Assembly: GCF_009193355.1 (NCBI RefSeq)
Contig: NZ_WBVT01000018.1
Coordinates: forward strand, 1-56,322
Length of the DNA: 56,322 bases
Direction of reading: 5' to 3'
DNA from: Bifidobacterium leontopitheci
Lineage (GTDB): Bacteria; Actinomycetota; Actinomycetes; Actinomycetales; Bifidobacteriaceae
A program made the position numbers and the translations under genes. Positions within the stretch are counted from its first letter, which is position 1, and the number at the start of each line of letters is the position of its first letter. The notes beneath the pieces were generated by a model. That model ran no database searches and was not told the DNA's origin. It saw nothing but the letters and a program-made list of their open reading frames with translations. This document shows positions 45,909-54,762 of this stretch, one piece after another.

Positions 45909-47787
45909 GTCGTTCCCCTCGAATGCATCCGGCCGCGCGGGCGGCGAATCGTCCCAGCGGCCGGGTACGGCGAAGCCGTCGAAGACCATGCCGGCTGCCG
46001 CTTCGGCGTCGAACGGCAACGTCGCGAACGCGGCGGATACCGCCGCCCGAAGGAACGGAGTCGCGCCGGATGCCAACGACGAACTGTCCGTGCGCAAGCG
46101 CCGGTCGCGCAACCATCACAGCAGCTGGGACGGCTCGCCGACGATCGGCCTGTTCAACAATCACAAGGACATCTTCTCCAGCCGATACCATCTCACCCGT
46201 CGCGGCAAGGCGAAACGGTTGGCGCAGATCATGCGCATCGCCAACCAGTTCGACGTGGTGCATGGGCTGACGCCGGTCAAAATGCGTCTCATGCTGGAGG
46301 CGCTGGGCCCGACCTTCGTCAAGGTCGGCCAGATCCTGTCGATGCGCTCCGAGATTCTGCCGCAGTCGTTTTGCGACGAGCTGGCGAAGCTGCGCGCCGA
46401 CGCCGACCCGATGCCTTACCAGACCGTCGTCGATACGCTGACCGCCGAATACGGGCGTCCGATTGACGAAATCTTCGCCAATGTCAACCCGACGCCGTTG
46501 GGTTCGGCGTCGCTCGCGCAGGTGCATCGCGCCACGCTCACCACCGGCGAGGACGTGGCGGTGAAGGTGCAGCGGCCCGGCGTGCGCGAGACCATGGCGT
46601 TGGACGTGTCCATCATGCGTTCGATCGCGCGGGCCGCCACGAAGATGCTGCCCAGCGCGCAGGTCGTGGACCTTGGCGGCGTGGTCGAGGAGCTGTGGGA
46701 TACGTTCGAGTCCGAGACCGACTTTCTGGTGGAGGCGCGCAACCTCAGCGAATTCAAGCGGTTCTGCGAGCCGTACCGGTATATGGATTGTCCGAAGCCG
46801 TACATGGACCTGTGCACCGAGCATGTGGTCGTCATGGACTACATCGAAGGCATATCGCTGTCGCATCCCGGGCGTCTGATCGATGCGGGATACGATCTGA
46901 AGGAGATCGGCACCAAGCTGGTCGACAATTATGCGACGCAGGTGCTGGACGTCGGCTTCTTCCATGCGGACCCCCACCCGGGCAACATCATCATCTCGGG
47001 TGGGCATATCGTCCTCATCGATCTTGGCATGACCGGACGCCTGAACGGTCAGACGCGCAGCGTACTCAAGGAGATGATCTTCGCCGTTGCCAAGCAGGAT
47101 TCGTCCGCGCTGGCGGACGGCCTGCTCCGGTTTGCGGGGACCGAAGCCAATCCCGAGGACTATCCGGCGCTGTTGGCCGATCTGGATATGGTCGTCAAGG
47201 AGTTCGGCACCGTCGACCTGGCCGACCTGGACATCGCCGCGTTCCTGACGTCGCTCACCCAGCTGGCGCAGCGGCATGGCATCGAGGTGCCTGGCACCGT
47301 CACGACGGTCGGCCGTGCGCTCGTCACCCTGGAAGGGCTGCTTGACGAGTTCATCCCCGATGTGAACATGATCCAGATCATCTCCGACCATATCGCCGGC
47401 AGCAAGACGCCGAAGCAGATGGTCAAGGACGAGATCGAGTCGTTGGGCATCGAAGGCCATCAGGCGTTGCATGGGCTGCTTGCCGCCGCGGGGGAGTCCA
47501 AGGTGGCGATGCGGATGCTGACCCGCGGCCAGCTGCGCATGAACGTCGAGGTCGTCGGCTCCGCGGAGCCGATGCGGCTGCTGTCCGACATGGTGAACAG
47601 GCTGACCATGGCGCTGATCGTCGTGGGCCTGTTCGTCGGCTCGTCGATCGTCTACTTCGCCGGCATGAAACCGATCATCTTCGGCATTCCGGTGGTCGGC
47701 TTCATGGGATACGTGGTCGCGTTCATCCTGTCGGCCTGGATTGTGTTCGACATCTACTTCAAGGGCCGCAAGTCAAAGCGCCGCTGA
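45901..47787 (+). CDS. ABC1/AarF/UbiB-family atypical kinase-like protein
   Basis: 628 residues with a disordered, charged N-terminus to about residue 75. Family motifs: PTFVKVGQILSMRSEILP (KxGQ, near residue 137), the Ala-rich-loop equivalent LGSASLAQVHRA near 200, the VAVKVQRPGV catalytic Lys, HADPHPGNIIIS near 357, and LIDLGMTG (DFG-like, near 370). Two C-terminal helices anchor it (MALIVVGLFVGSSIVYFAG and a second). UbiB proteins act as ATPases in quinone biosynthesis; bifidobacteria lack respiratory quinones, so the role here is probably lipid handling or stress and is unknown. Confidence 0.92.
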   Translation: MPESFPSNASGRAGGESSQRPGTAKPSKTMPAAASASNGNVANAADTAARRNGVAPDANDELSVRKRRSRNHHSSWDGSPTIGLFNNHKDIFSSRYHLTRRGKAKRLAQIMRIANQFDVVHGLTPVKMRLMLEALGPTFVKVGQILSMRSEILPQSFCDELAKLRADADPMPYQTVVDTLTAEYGRPIDEIFANVNPTPLGSASLAQVHRATLTTGEDVAVKVQRPGVRETMALDVSIMRSIARAATKMLPSAQVVDLGGVVEELWDTFESETDFLVEARNLSEFKRFCEPYRYMDCPKPYMDLCTEHVVVMDYIEGISLSHPGRLIDAGYDLKEIGTKLVDNYATQVLDVGFFHADPHPGNIIISGGHIVLIDLGMTGRLNGQTRSVLKEMIFAVAKQDSSALADGLLRFAGTEANPEDYPALLADLDMVVKEFGTVDLADLDIAAFLTSLTQLAQRHGIEVPGTVTTVGRALVTLEGLLDEFIPDVNMIQIISDHIAGSKTPKQMVKDEIESLGIEGHQALHGLLAAAGESKVAMRMLTRGQLRMNVEVVGSAEPMRLLSDMVNRLTMALIVVGLFVGSSIVYFAGMKPIIFGIPVVGFMGYVVAFILSAWIVFDIYFKGRKSKRR

Positions 47788-47992
47788 CATGCCGGCGCGG
47801 TGATGCCGTGCCCGCATGTCAGCGGCGCTTGGGTGCGTTTGGCGCTTGGGTGCGCGTTGAGCCGCCACGATCTTTCGGAATCGCCCACCTCGGGAGAAGC
47901 CTCCTTGGTGGTCTCCTTCCGGGAAGTTCCTGCCCGGAAGGTTCTTGCCTACCGGGCTCTTGTCCCTCGGGAATTTCCCTGTTTCGGGGCTT

Positions 47993-50836
47993 CTACTTCT
48001 CGAGGAAGATCTGCGGCGCCTTCATGAAGTTGTTGGCGCAGTGCTCGCCGCAGAAGTAGTAGGCCTTGCCCTCATAGTCGCGCGTGATGGCGTCCGGGCT
48101 GACCGTCACGGTCATGCCGCAGACCGGATCGGTCGCGGTCTGCGCGCCTTCGGGTGCCTCGTGCATGTGCATATCCATGTGATTCTCCTTCTTGTGATTG
48201 ATGGTAGGAGCGCCGTGGCCGGCATCGCCCGGCGTCGCGGCAGGTCGGGTGTCGATGATGACCTCGACGTGATGTTCGCCCGCCGGAGCGGGCGTCGCCT
48301 CGTGCGACGAATCGCGTCCGGCGACTCGTGACGGCAGCGAATCCGCCGTAAGACGGACCCGGTGAAGCCGGTTCGCGTTCAATACGAGGCAGACCGAGCT
48401 GAGAGCCATGGCGAGTCCTGCGATCATGGGGCTCAGCAGCCACCCGGTGAACGGGTAGAGCACGCCGGCGGCTATCGGGATGCCGATGACGTTGTATCCG
48501 AACGCCCAAGCCAGGTTCTCGCGGATGTTGCGCATGGCGGCGTGGGAGAGGTTCATGGTCTTCACCACGCCCCGCAGGTCGCCGCTCATCAGCGTCACGT
48601 CCGCGGCCTGCATGGCCACGTCGGTGCCGGTTCCCATGGCGATGCCGATATCGGCCTGCGCGAGTGCGGGCGCATCGTTGATGCCGTCTCCCACCATGGC
48701 GACGAGTCCCTGCGGCACATTGGCGATGACAGGCGATGCGCCGTCCTGTGCCGTGGCGGCCGCATGATTCGCTGCATCCCCGGTCGCGCAACCGGAGTCG
48801 TCATGGACGCCGGCTGCGTCGGATATGACAGCCATGCCGGTTGTACCGGTCGTGCCGCTGGCCATGCCGTCCGCTTCTGCCCCCGCCTTCTGGCGCTGTG
48901 CGTCGGAGGATTGCGCGACCTCCTGCTGTATGTGGTCGCGCGCCAGCTGCAGTTGCCGAATCCAGTAGGCCTTGCCATCCGGGCGGACTTGCGCGATCAC
49001 CGTGTCGATGCCGACTTCGCGGGCCACCCGTTCGGCCACTTCGGCCTCGTCTCCGGACAGCATCACCGTGCGCACTCCGGCGGCGCGTAGCGTTCTGATC
49101 GCTTCTGCGGAGCCGTCCTTCACCGTGTCCGAAACGTAGCTCGGGTTGCGGTAATCGGCATGCTCGTCGACGATGCCCTTGGTGATGGTGCCGGTCTTGT
49201 CGAACACGACGGTGCCGATGTCGCGTGCCCGTTCCAAGGTCTTCGCCGAGGTCACCAGCACGCCGTTCGTCGCGCCGAGCCCGGTGGCGACAGTGACCGA
49301 CAGCGGCGTGGCCAAGCCCAATGCGCAGGGGCACGCGATGATGAGCACGCTGACCGCCGCCACCAACGCGTGCGCAGCCTTGGGCTGCGGTCCGAACGCG
49401 ACCCATATCGCGCAGGTCCAGACGGCGATGAGAATCACCGCAGGCACGAAGATGCGGGAGATACGGTCGGCGAGACGTTGCACGGGGGCCTTGGTCGCCT
49501 GCGCCCGGGAGACCAAGGCGATGATCTGCGAGAGCAATGTGTCGTCACCGGTCCGGGTGACCCGCATCACCGCGTTGCCATGGCGGATGATGGTGGCGCC
49601 GGTCAGGGTCTCTCCGGGCGTATGCCGCACCATGGCCGACTCGCCGGTGATCATGGACTCATCGACGCTCACCTCGCCGGCGACCATGACGCCGTCGGTC
49701 GGCACACGCTCCCCGGTCCGCACCACCAGGATGTCGTCGGTGCGCGCCTTGTCCACATCGATGTCGTGACTTGCCGCGGGATCGAGCCAGTCGGTGCTGT
49801 TGCTGCGCTCGTTGTTGGTGTGCTCGGCACCGTTATGCTCGGCGCCTGACAGCGTGAGCGCGATGCGGTCGTCAAGCTTATGCGCGGTGCGGGGCCGCAG
49901 TCCGATGAGCGCGCGGACGGCTTGGCCGGTGCCTTCGCGCGCCTTGGTCTCCAGAAGACGGCCTACGAGGACCAGCGTGATGACCACGCCGACCGATTCG
50001 AAATACGGGTCGCGTGAACCGGCGGGCATGAGGTCCGGGGCCACGCACAGCAGCAGGCTGTACAGGTATGCGGCGGTCGTTCCCAGGCAGACCAGCGAGT
50101 TCATGTCGGGGGAGCGATGCGCCAACGCGGACCAGCCGACCCTATGGATCGGCGCGCCGCAATAGAACATGACAGGCGTGATGAGGATCGCCTGCAGCCA
50201 CGAGCTGGTCAGCCATGCCGGCATCATCACATGGCCGACCATCATCAGCATCATCGGCACGAACACCGGCAGGGTGAGCACGGTGCCGATGGCCACCAGC
50301 TTGGTCAGATGCCGGATCTCGTCGCGGCGCTCCTGCACCTGACGCTGTTCGGAGTCAAGCGCCTCGCGCATGCCGGTGGTGCCCGTCGGCGGTATGCGTC
50401 CCGCCGCAACGTCTCCCTCATGCTCGGCGCGACCGCCATCGTCGCGATGGCCGTCGCCTTCGACGCGAAGCAGGCCATGGACCATGTTCATGCCGCAGGC
50501 GAAGGGGTATTCGCCGGCGGGGAGCGCAGGAAGTCGCAGCTCGGTGGTGGCGTTGCCCGGCAGCGGCTGGTCGACTCCCAGGTCCGGGAACACCACGTGC
50601 GATGTGCATTCGCCGGTCTCCTTGCGGTCGAACGTCAACGTGATGGGGATGCCCTCCTGCATGACGATGGTGTCGGGCGAATACCCGCCTTTGACCACGA
50701 TGGCGGCATGCTGCTCCCCGTCTTCAACGGTTCCGGCGGTGCCACGCCGGGGCGCGAAGAAGAACTTCACGGTCAGCCATGTCAGCGTCGCGGCTATCAC
50801 CAAAGCGCCGACGCCAAGGAAGATATTGAATTCCAT
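47993..50836 (-). CDS. Copper P1B-type ATPase fused to cupredoxin and YHS domains, N-domain not recognisable
   Basis: 947 residues. Order: membrane anchor (5-26); cupredoxin-like domain (about 43-126) with ligands Cys77, His80, Cys114, Met116/118 and His120; linker; P-type membrane segments from about 175; A-domain TGES; CPC in IIACPCALGL; phosphorylated Asp546 in DKTGTITKG; SGDE near 592; GDGIND near 715; C-terminal YHS domain (DPVCGMT...FCGEHCANNFM). Only about 46 residues separate DKTGT from SGDE, against about 150 or more in normal P1B ATPases: the nucleotide-binding N-domain with its HP motif is missing, joined at DEHADYRNPSYVSDTVK. There is also a low-complexity insertion of about 65 residues before GDGIND. 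Divergent from csoR across a copper-type operator. Export or a degenerate, non-transporting role are both possible. Confidence 0.93.
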   Translation of the reverse strand: MEFNIFLGVGALVIAATLTWLTVKFFFAPRRGTAGTVEDGEQHAAIVVKGGYSPDTIVMQEGIPITLTFDRKETGECTSHVVFPDLGVDQPLPGNATTELRLPALPAGEYPFACGMNMVHGLLRVEGDGHRDDGGRAEHEGDVAAGRIPPTGTTGMREALDSEQRQVQERRDEIRHLTKLVAIGTVLTLPVFVPMMLMMVGHVMMPAWLTSSWLQAILITPVMFYCGAPIHRVGWSALAHRSPDMNSLVCLGTTAAYLYSLLLCVAPDLMPAGSRDPYFESVGVVITLVLVGRLLETKAREGTGQAVRALIGLRPRTAHKLDDRIALTLSGAEHNGAEHTNNERSNSTDWLDPAASHDIDVDKARTDDILVVRTGERVPTDGVMVAGEVSVDESMITGESAMVRHTPGETLTGATIIRHGNAVMRVTRTGDDTLLSQIIALVSRAQATKAPVQRLADRISRIFVPAVILIAVWTCAIWVAFGPQPKAAHALVAAVSVLIIACPCALGLATPLSVTVATGLGATNGVLVTSAKTLERARDIGTVVFDKTGTITKGIVDEHADYRNPSYVSDTVKDGSAEAIRTLRAAGVRTVMLSGDEAEVAERVAREVGIDTVIAQVRPDGKAYWIRQLQLARDHIQQEVAQSSDAQRQKAGAEADGMASGTTGTTGMAVISDAAGVHDDSGCATGDAANHAAATAQDGASPVIANVPQGLVAMVGDGINDAPALAQADIGIAMGTGTDVAMQAADVTLMSGDLRGVVKTMNLSHAAMRNIRENLAWAFGYNVIGIPIAAGVLYPFTGWLLSPMIAGLAMALSSVCLVLNANRLHRVRLTADSLPSRVAGRDSSHEATPAPAGEHHVEVIIDTRPAATPGDAGHGAPTINHKKENHMDMHMHEAPEGAQTATDPVCGMTVTVSPDAITRDYEGKAYYFCGEHCANNFMKAPQIFLEK

Positions 50837-50891
50837 GGTCTGCTCCTTTACGTCTTCCAGCCATCTTAGTCCCGATGTCGTAAGTATACCC

Positions 50892-50910
50892 TATACCCCT
50901 ACCGGGTATA
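50892..50910. promoter_or_regulatory. Probable CsoR operator
   Basis: TATACCCCTACCGGGTATA is a 7-5-7 perfect palindrome of the CsoR/RcnR type (T-A-rich ends, C/G tract centre), preceded by a second TATACCC (50885-50891). It sits in the 122-bp gap between the divergent ATPase and csoR genes, placed to control both. Confidence 0.65.
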
Positions 50911-50958
50911 TACTGGTGTTGCGTGCATGGCATTCGCTCTGGGCGGAAAGGAGCTTCG

Positions 50959-51237
50959 ATGCAGGGATACACGGATGATAAGGCGAAGATTCTCGCACGG
51001 CTGCGCCGTATAGAAGGACAGGTGCGGGCGGTCGCGCAGATGGTGGAGGACGACCGGTACTGCATTGACGTGCTGACCCAGATCGCCGCGGCGACGTCCG
51101 CGTTGAAGTCGGTGTCGGTGATGCTGGTGGACGACCATCTTGACCATTGCGTGCGTCAGGCGGTCGCCGAAGGCGGCGTCGTCGCCGACGAGAAGCTGTC
51201 CGAAGTCGAACGTGTGTTGTCCCGTCTGGTGCGCTGA
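50959..51237 (+). CDS. csoR: CsoR-type copper-sensing repressor
   Basis: 92 residues from the ATG at 50959 (AAAGGAG). All-helical CsoR fold: RLRRIEGQVRAVAQMVEDDRYC with Cys35, then His60 and Cys64 (DDHLDHC), the C-H-C copper(I) ligand set of Mtb CsoR (Cys36, His61, Cys65). Copper binding releases DNA. A short GC hairpin (about 51268-51291) follows the stop codon. It most likely represses the divergent P-type ATPase gene and itself. Confidence 0.95.
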   Translation: MQGYTDDKAKILARLRRIEGQVRAVAQMVEDDRYCIDVLTQIAAATSALKSVSVMLVDDHLDHCVRQAVAEGGVVADEKLSEVERVLSRLVR

Positions 51238-51306
51238 CTGCGGTCGGCGGTGTCCTGACGCGAAGCTGGCGTCGGCGACACGCCGACGTCCTTGCCTTGG
51301 CTTCTA

Positions 51307-52692
51307 ATGGAACACATGTTCGATAATAATGTGATTGGTTTGATGCTGGTGGCGCTTGCGGCGGCACTGGGGCTTCTCGCCGGATTCCTGCTGGGCCGGT
51401 CGAAGGGGTCCGAGGCCGGCCGCAACGCGAAATCGGCCATGGTGGAGCAGCTGCAGGCCTCCGTCGAGTCCGCGCGCGCCGACAACATGCAGTTGACGGC
51501 CCAGGTGGCGGAAGGCAAGGCCCGGGCCGAGGGGCTGGCCCAGCAGCTGTCGTTCGTGCAGTCCCAGCTGGCCCAGTCCCAGCAGGCGGAGCAGGTGCGG
51601 CTCAAACGGGAGCGCGAGCGCGCGCAGGAGGAGGCCGAACGGCGTCAGGCCGATCAGGCGCAGGCGCTCGGCGAGCAGAGCAAGGTGCTGTCGGCGCTGG
51701 CCCCGGTGCAGAAGAACCTTGACGAATTGCAGCGCAAGGTCGCCTCGATCGAGGAGGGTCGTAAGCGCGAGATGGGCGCGCTTGGCGAGCAGCTGAAGGG
51801 CCTGGGTGAGCAGCAGGCGCGTCTTGACCGCGAGACGAGCTCCCTGTCCGCGGCGTTGCGCAACAACAAGGTGCGCGGCGCATGGGGCGAGGCGCAGCTG
51901 CGCAACATCGTCGAATCCGCCGGGCTGCTGGAGCACGTGGACTTCGACACCCAGGTCGTGGTCAACGGCGCCGAAGGGCAGACGCAGCGTCCCGATATGA
52001 TCGTGCATCTTCCCGGCGGCAAGACGATCCCGATTGACGCCAAGGTACCCTACGCTGACTACCAGCGGGCCTGCGCCATACCGGACACCGCTTCGGCGGA
52101 CGAGCTGTCTCATCGTCAGGAGCTGTTGAAGGCGCATGCGCACGCGCTGCGTGAGCACGTCCGGGCGCTTGGAGATAAGGCGTACTGGAACGCGTTCGAG
52201 ACCGCGCCGGATTTCGTCATCGCGTTCATCCCCAACGAGGCGCTGCTGCAGGCCGCGATGGAGGCCGACCCGACATTGCTTGACGACGCCTTCGCCCGCA
52301 AGGTGGCGTTGACGTCGCCGGTCACGCTGTGGGCGGTGCTCAAATCGGTGGCATATGCGTGGCAGCAGCAGAGCCTCACCGACGACGCGAAGACCTTGTT
52401 CGACCTCTCCCGCGAGCTGTACGCGCGCTTTGCGGTGCTGGGGGACCGGGCCAACAAGCTCGGGGCCAGCCTGACGCGCACGGTCGGTGCATACAACCAG
52501 TTCGCATCGTCGTTGGAGTCGAGGGTTCTGGTGACCGCACGCAAACTGCAGAAGCTCGATCAGGCGACGGTCATCGCTCCGGTGGGCGTCATCGACCCCG
52601 ACAAGTCCGACGTCCGCGAGCTCACCGCCCCCGAGGTGCTTGCCGCGGAGACGAAGGCCGATGACGGCGGCTCCCGCAGCGCCGCCGACTGA
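51307..52692 (+). CDS. rmuC: DNA recombination protein RmuC homologue
   Basis: About 461 residues; ATG 51307 preferred over an upstream TTG at 51292. An N-terminal membrane anchor (IGLMLVALAAALGLLAGFLLG) is followed by a long Gln/Glu/Ala-rich coiled coil (about residues 40-180) and the RmuC core with RGAWGEAQLRNIVESAGLLEHVDF near 190, IPIDAKVPYADY near 240 and FIPNEALLQAA near 305. RmuC limits illegitimate recombination at inverted repeats in E. coli, of interest here given the many palindromes, though that link is speculative. Confidence 0.94.
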   Translation: MEHMFDNNVIGLMLVALAAALGLLAGFLLGRSKGSEAGRNAKSAMVEQLQASVESARADNMQLTAQVAEGKARAEGLAQQLSFVQSQLAQSQQAEQVRLKRERERAQEEAERRQADQAQALGEQSKVLSALAPVQKNLDELQRKVASIEEGRKREMGALGEQLKGLGEQQARLDRETSSLSAALRNNKVRGAWGEAQLRNIVESAGLLEHVDFDTQVVVNGAEGQTQRPDMIVHLPGGKTIPIDAKVPYADYQRACAIPDTASADELSHRQELLKAHAHALREHVRALGDKAYWNAFETAPDFVIAFIPNEALLQAAMEADPTLLDDAFARKVALTSPVTLWAVLKSVAYAWQQQSLTDDAKTLFDLSRELYARFAVLGDRANKLGASLTRTVGAYNQFASSLESRVLVTARKLQKLDQATVIAPVGVIDPDKSDVRELTAPEVLAAETKADDGGSRSAAD

Positions 52693-52726
52693 GATAATGA
52701 CGGCATGGAACGATAGGCTTGGCATC

Positions 52727-53404
52727 ATGGCAGATGAGCATGGATTCAGAAAGACCGGAACCCCCGCACAGGCGGACGGCTCCCGTGACGCAGCCGGCAA
52801 CGGTACCGACGCATCGGAGCAGGCGCGCAGCTTCGCGATGATGGAGCCGCGCGATCAGCTGCGCAGCCTCATCGTGCAGGAGATGGACGGCAAGCCGTTC
52901 TGCGAGCTGGCGGGTGTCACGTTCGACCATCGAGGCGCCTCCATCGTGGGGCACATCCTGCTGGACACGCTGGAGGAGCGGGGGTACTCCGTCGACGACT
53001 TCGACGCGGTCGGCGCGTTGACGGCGGCCGCCGTGCCGCTGGTCGGCGCGATGATTCAGGCTGCGGCATCCCGTGGCGAGGATCTGAACGGGTTCGTCAT
53101 GGACTTCGTCTATCCCTCCATCAAGGGGCCGTCCATCGCCGGCAAGCGGGTGATTCTGCTGGATTCCTGGCTGTCGGAGAAATCCTACGTCCAGACGTCC
53201 TCGCTGGTCACGCTGCGCAACGGCAACGAGCTGAGCCTCGACTTCAGCGTCGTGGAGCACGAGGGCGCGCAGGTGCTCGCCATTGCATCCCTCATCGGCG
53301 GCGTGGACATGACCGAGCCGACCATCAAGGTCATCAACCCCGTCAACGGCGAGGAGCATGACCTGCCGTTCGTCGAAGTCTTCCACGAGTCGGATCTGCG
53401 CTAG
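52727..53404 (+). CDS. PyrE-like phosphoribosyltransferase homologue lacking the PRPP loop
   Basis: About 225 residues from the ATG at 52727; an ATG at 52697 is also open. The central part resembles orotate phosphoribosyltransferase: KPFCELAGVTFDHR, then DDFDAVGALTAAAVPLVGAM near residue 90 and LNGFVMDFVYPSIKGPSIAGKRVILLDS near 120-150. The expected PRPP motif (VVDDVVTTG type) is replaced by LLDSWLSEKSYVQ, so catalysis with PRPP is unlikely. It starts 35 bp after rmuC. Could be a regulatory or moonlighting PRT fold. Confidence 0.65.
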   Translation: MADEHGFRKTGTPAQADGSRDAAGNGTDASEQARSFAMMEPRDQLRSLIVQEMDGKPFCELAGVTFDHRGASIVGHILLDTLEERGYSVDDFDAVGALTAAAVPLVGAMIQAAASRGEDLNGFVMDFVYPSIKGPSIAGKRVILLDSWLSEKSYVQTSSLVTLRNGNELSLDFSVVEHEGAQVLAIASLIGGVDMTEPTIKVINPVNGEEHDLPFVEVFHESDLR

Positions 53405-53628
53405 AACAGGCTGCGCTGGAGACCGGAGCCGCGATAGGCGGTGAAGCTCCGATAGGCGACACTGACGATAGAGGCTGGCCAGCGGCTGATCTGCGGCTGA
53501 CCGATGATTGCCTAGCGGCTGGTCGTCGTGGCGCACGAGCGACACATCGGGCCGAGCCGATTGAAGCGTTCTCGGCGGACTGGCCGGCGGGACGCTTGTA
53601 TGCCTCGCCAATACGGAGGAGAAATCAT

Positions 53629-54402
53629 ATGCATACGCCGAATCCGGTGTCGTTGGCCGCGAAACTGTCCGGCGAACCGGAATTCCGGGAAGTGGGCGTC
53701 GGACCGTGGTCCGAGACCCACCCGGGCGAGCCCCGCCCCGACAATCCGTCCGCGCCGAATTATGACCAGCGGTTCGATTCCACGCTGCTTGACGAAGGCG
53801 ACCGCCGCAACGTGCTGGACCGATACCGTTACTGGACGGTCGAAGCCATCAAGGCCGACTTGGACGTCAAAGGCCGCCATGACTTCGAAGTCGCCGTGGA
53901 GAACTGGACGCACGACTTCAACATCGGATCCATGGTGCGTACGGCCAACGCCTTCACCGCGCGCCGCGTGCACATCGTCGGCCCCCACAAGTGGAACCGC
54001 AAAGGCGCGCTGATGACCGAGCTTTACCAGCACGTCGAGCATCACCCCAGCATTGAGGAACTGGTGGAATGCTGGCGATACCGCATCGCCGGCGAAATCG
54101 CGGCAGAGCAGGCGTGTACCACCGCCGACGGGCGGCGGCTGAGCGAACTCAGGCAGGCTCGCATCATCGCGCTGGACATCATCCCCGGAGCCGTGCCCAT
54201 CGAGACCTACCGGTTCCCGAAACGCTGCCTGCTGCTGTTCGGCGCCGAAGGGCCGGGGCTGTCGCAAAAAGCCCTGGACCTCGCCGACGATGTGGTCTAC
54301 ATCTCGCAGTTCGGCTCGGTCCGATCCATCAACGCCGGAGCGGCAGCCGCCGTCGCCATGCACAGCTGGATCGCCCAGCACGCCGCCCCAGCCGGCCGAT
54401 GA
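53629..54402 (+). CDS. TrmH/SpoU-family RNA methyltransferase
   Basis: 257 residues from the ATG at 53629, which has a strong GGAGGAG. SPOUT trefoil-knot enzyme that 2'-O-methylates rRNA or tRNA with SAM. Motif 1 is NIGSMVRTANAFTARRVHIVG near residue 98; motif 2 LLLFGAEGPGLSQ near 200; motif 3 SQFGSVRSINAGAAAAVAMH near 226. A preceding 90 residues have no obvious ancillary domain. The substrate position is not readable from sequence. Confidence 0.93.
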   Translation: MHTPNPVSLAAKLSGEPEFREVGVGPWSETHPGEPRPDNPSAPNYDQRFDSTLLDEGDRRNVLDRYRYWTVEAIKADLDVKGRHDFEVAVENWTHDFNIGSMVRTANAFTARRVHIVGPHKWNRKGALMTELYQHVEHHPSIEELVECWRYRIAGEIAAEQACTTADGRRLSELRQARIIALDIIPGAVPIETYRFPKRCLLLFGAEGPGLSQKALDLADDVVYISQFGSVRSINAGAAAAVAMHSWIAQHAAPAGR

Positions 54403-54426
54403 AGGCATCCTCCGCCTTCCAACGAA

Positions 54427-54693
54427 AGGCAACGCGCGCGTAAGGGAGCCGGCGGTACGGCGTGAACTCCGCCACCACAATCGTGAACGAACAACGCGCG
54501 CGTAGAGGGATTCGGAGCAGGCCGGCTGTCCCTGTCCTCCGGCAAAGGAACACGGCAAGAGACGGCGGAAGCGGAGAACAGTGCCGCGGCCATCCCACTG
54601 GCCGGCACGGGGGTTGTTGGTCAAACGGCAAGGGACGGCGGAAGCGAGGGCAGCGGCACTGCTCATATCTCGGCACTGCTCATATCTCGGCAC
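54427..54693 (+). repeat. Degenerate direct repeats
   Basis: CAACGCGCGCGTA at about 54427 and 54489; ACGGCAAGRGACGGCGGAAG at 54552 and 54625; the 17-nt unit GGCACTGCTCATATCTC in tandem at 54655-54671 and 54672-54688 with a third partial copy. No gene is seen in 54403-54762. The TATATA at 54726-54731 could belong to the promoter of the ABC gene. Confidence 0.6.
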
Positions 54694-54762
54694 GTTGCAC
54701 GATTCGCCCGACACCCGTCAGTTCCTATATACAGCCGCGTTCAGGTCGCGTATGCTTGAGCC

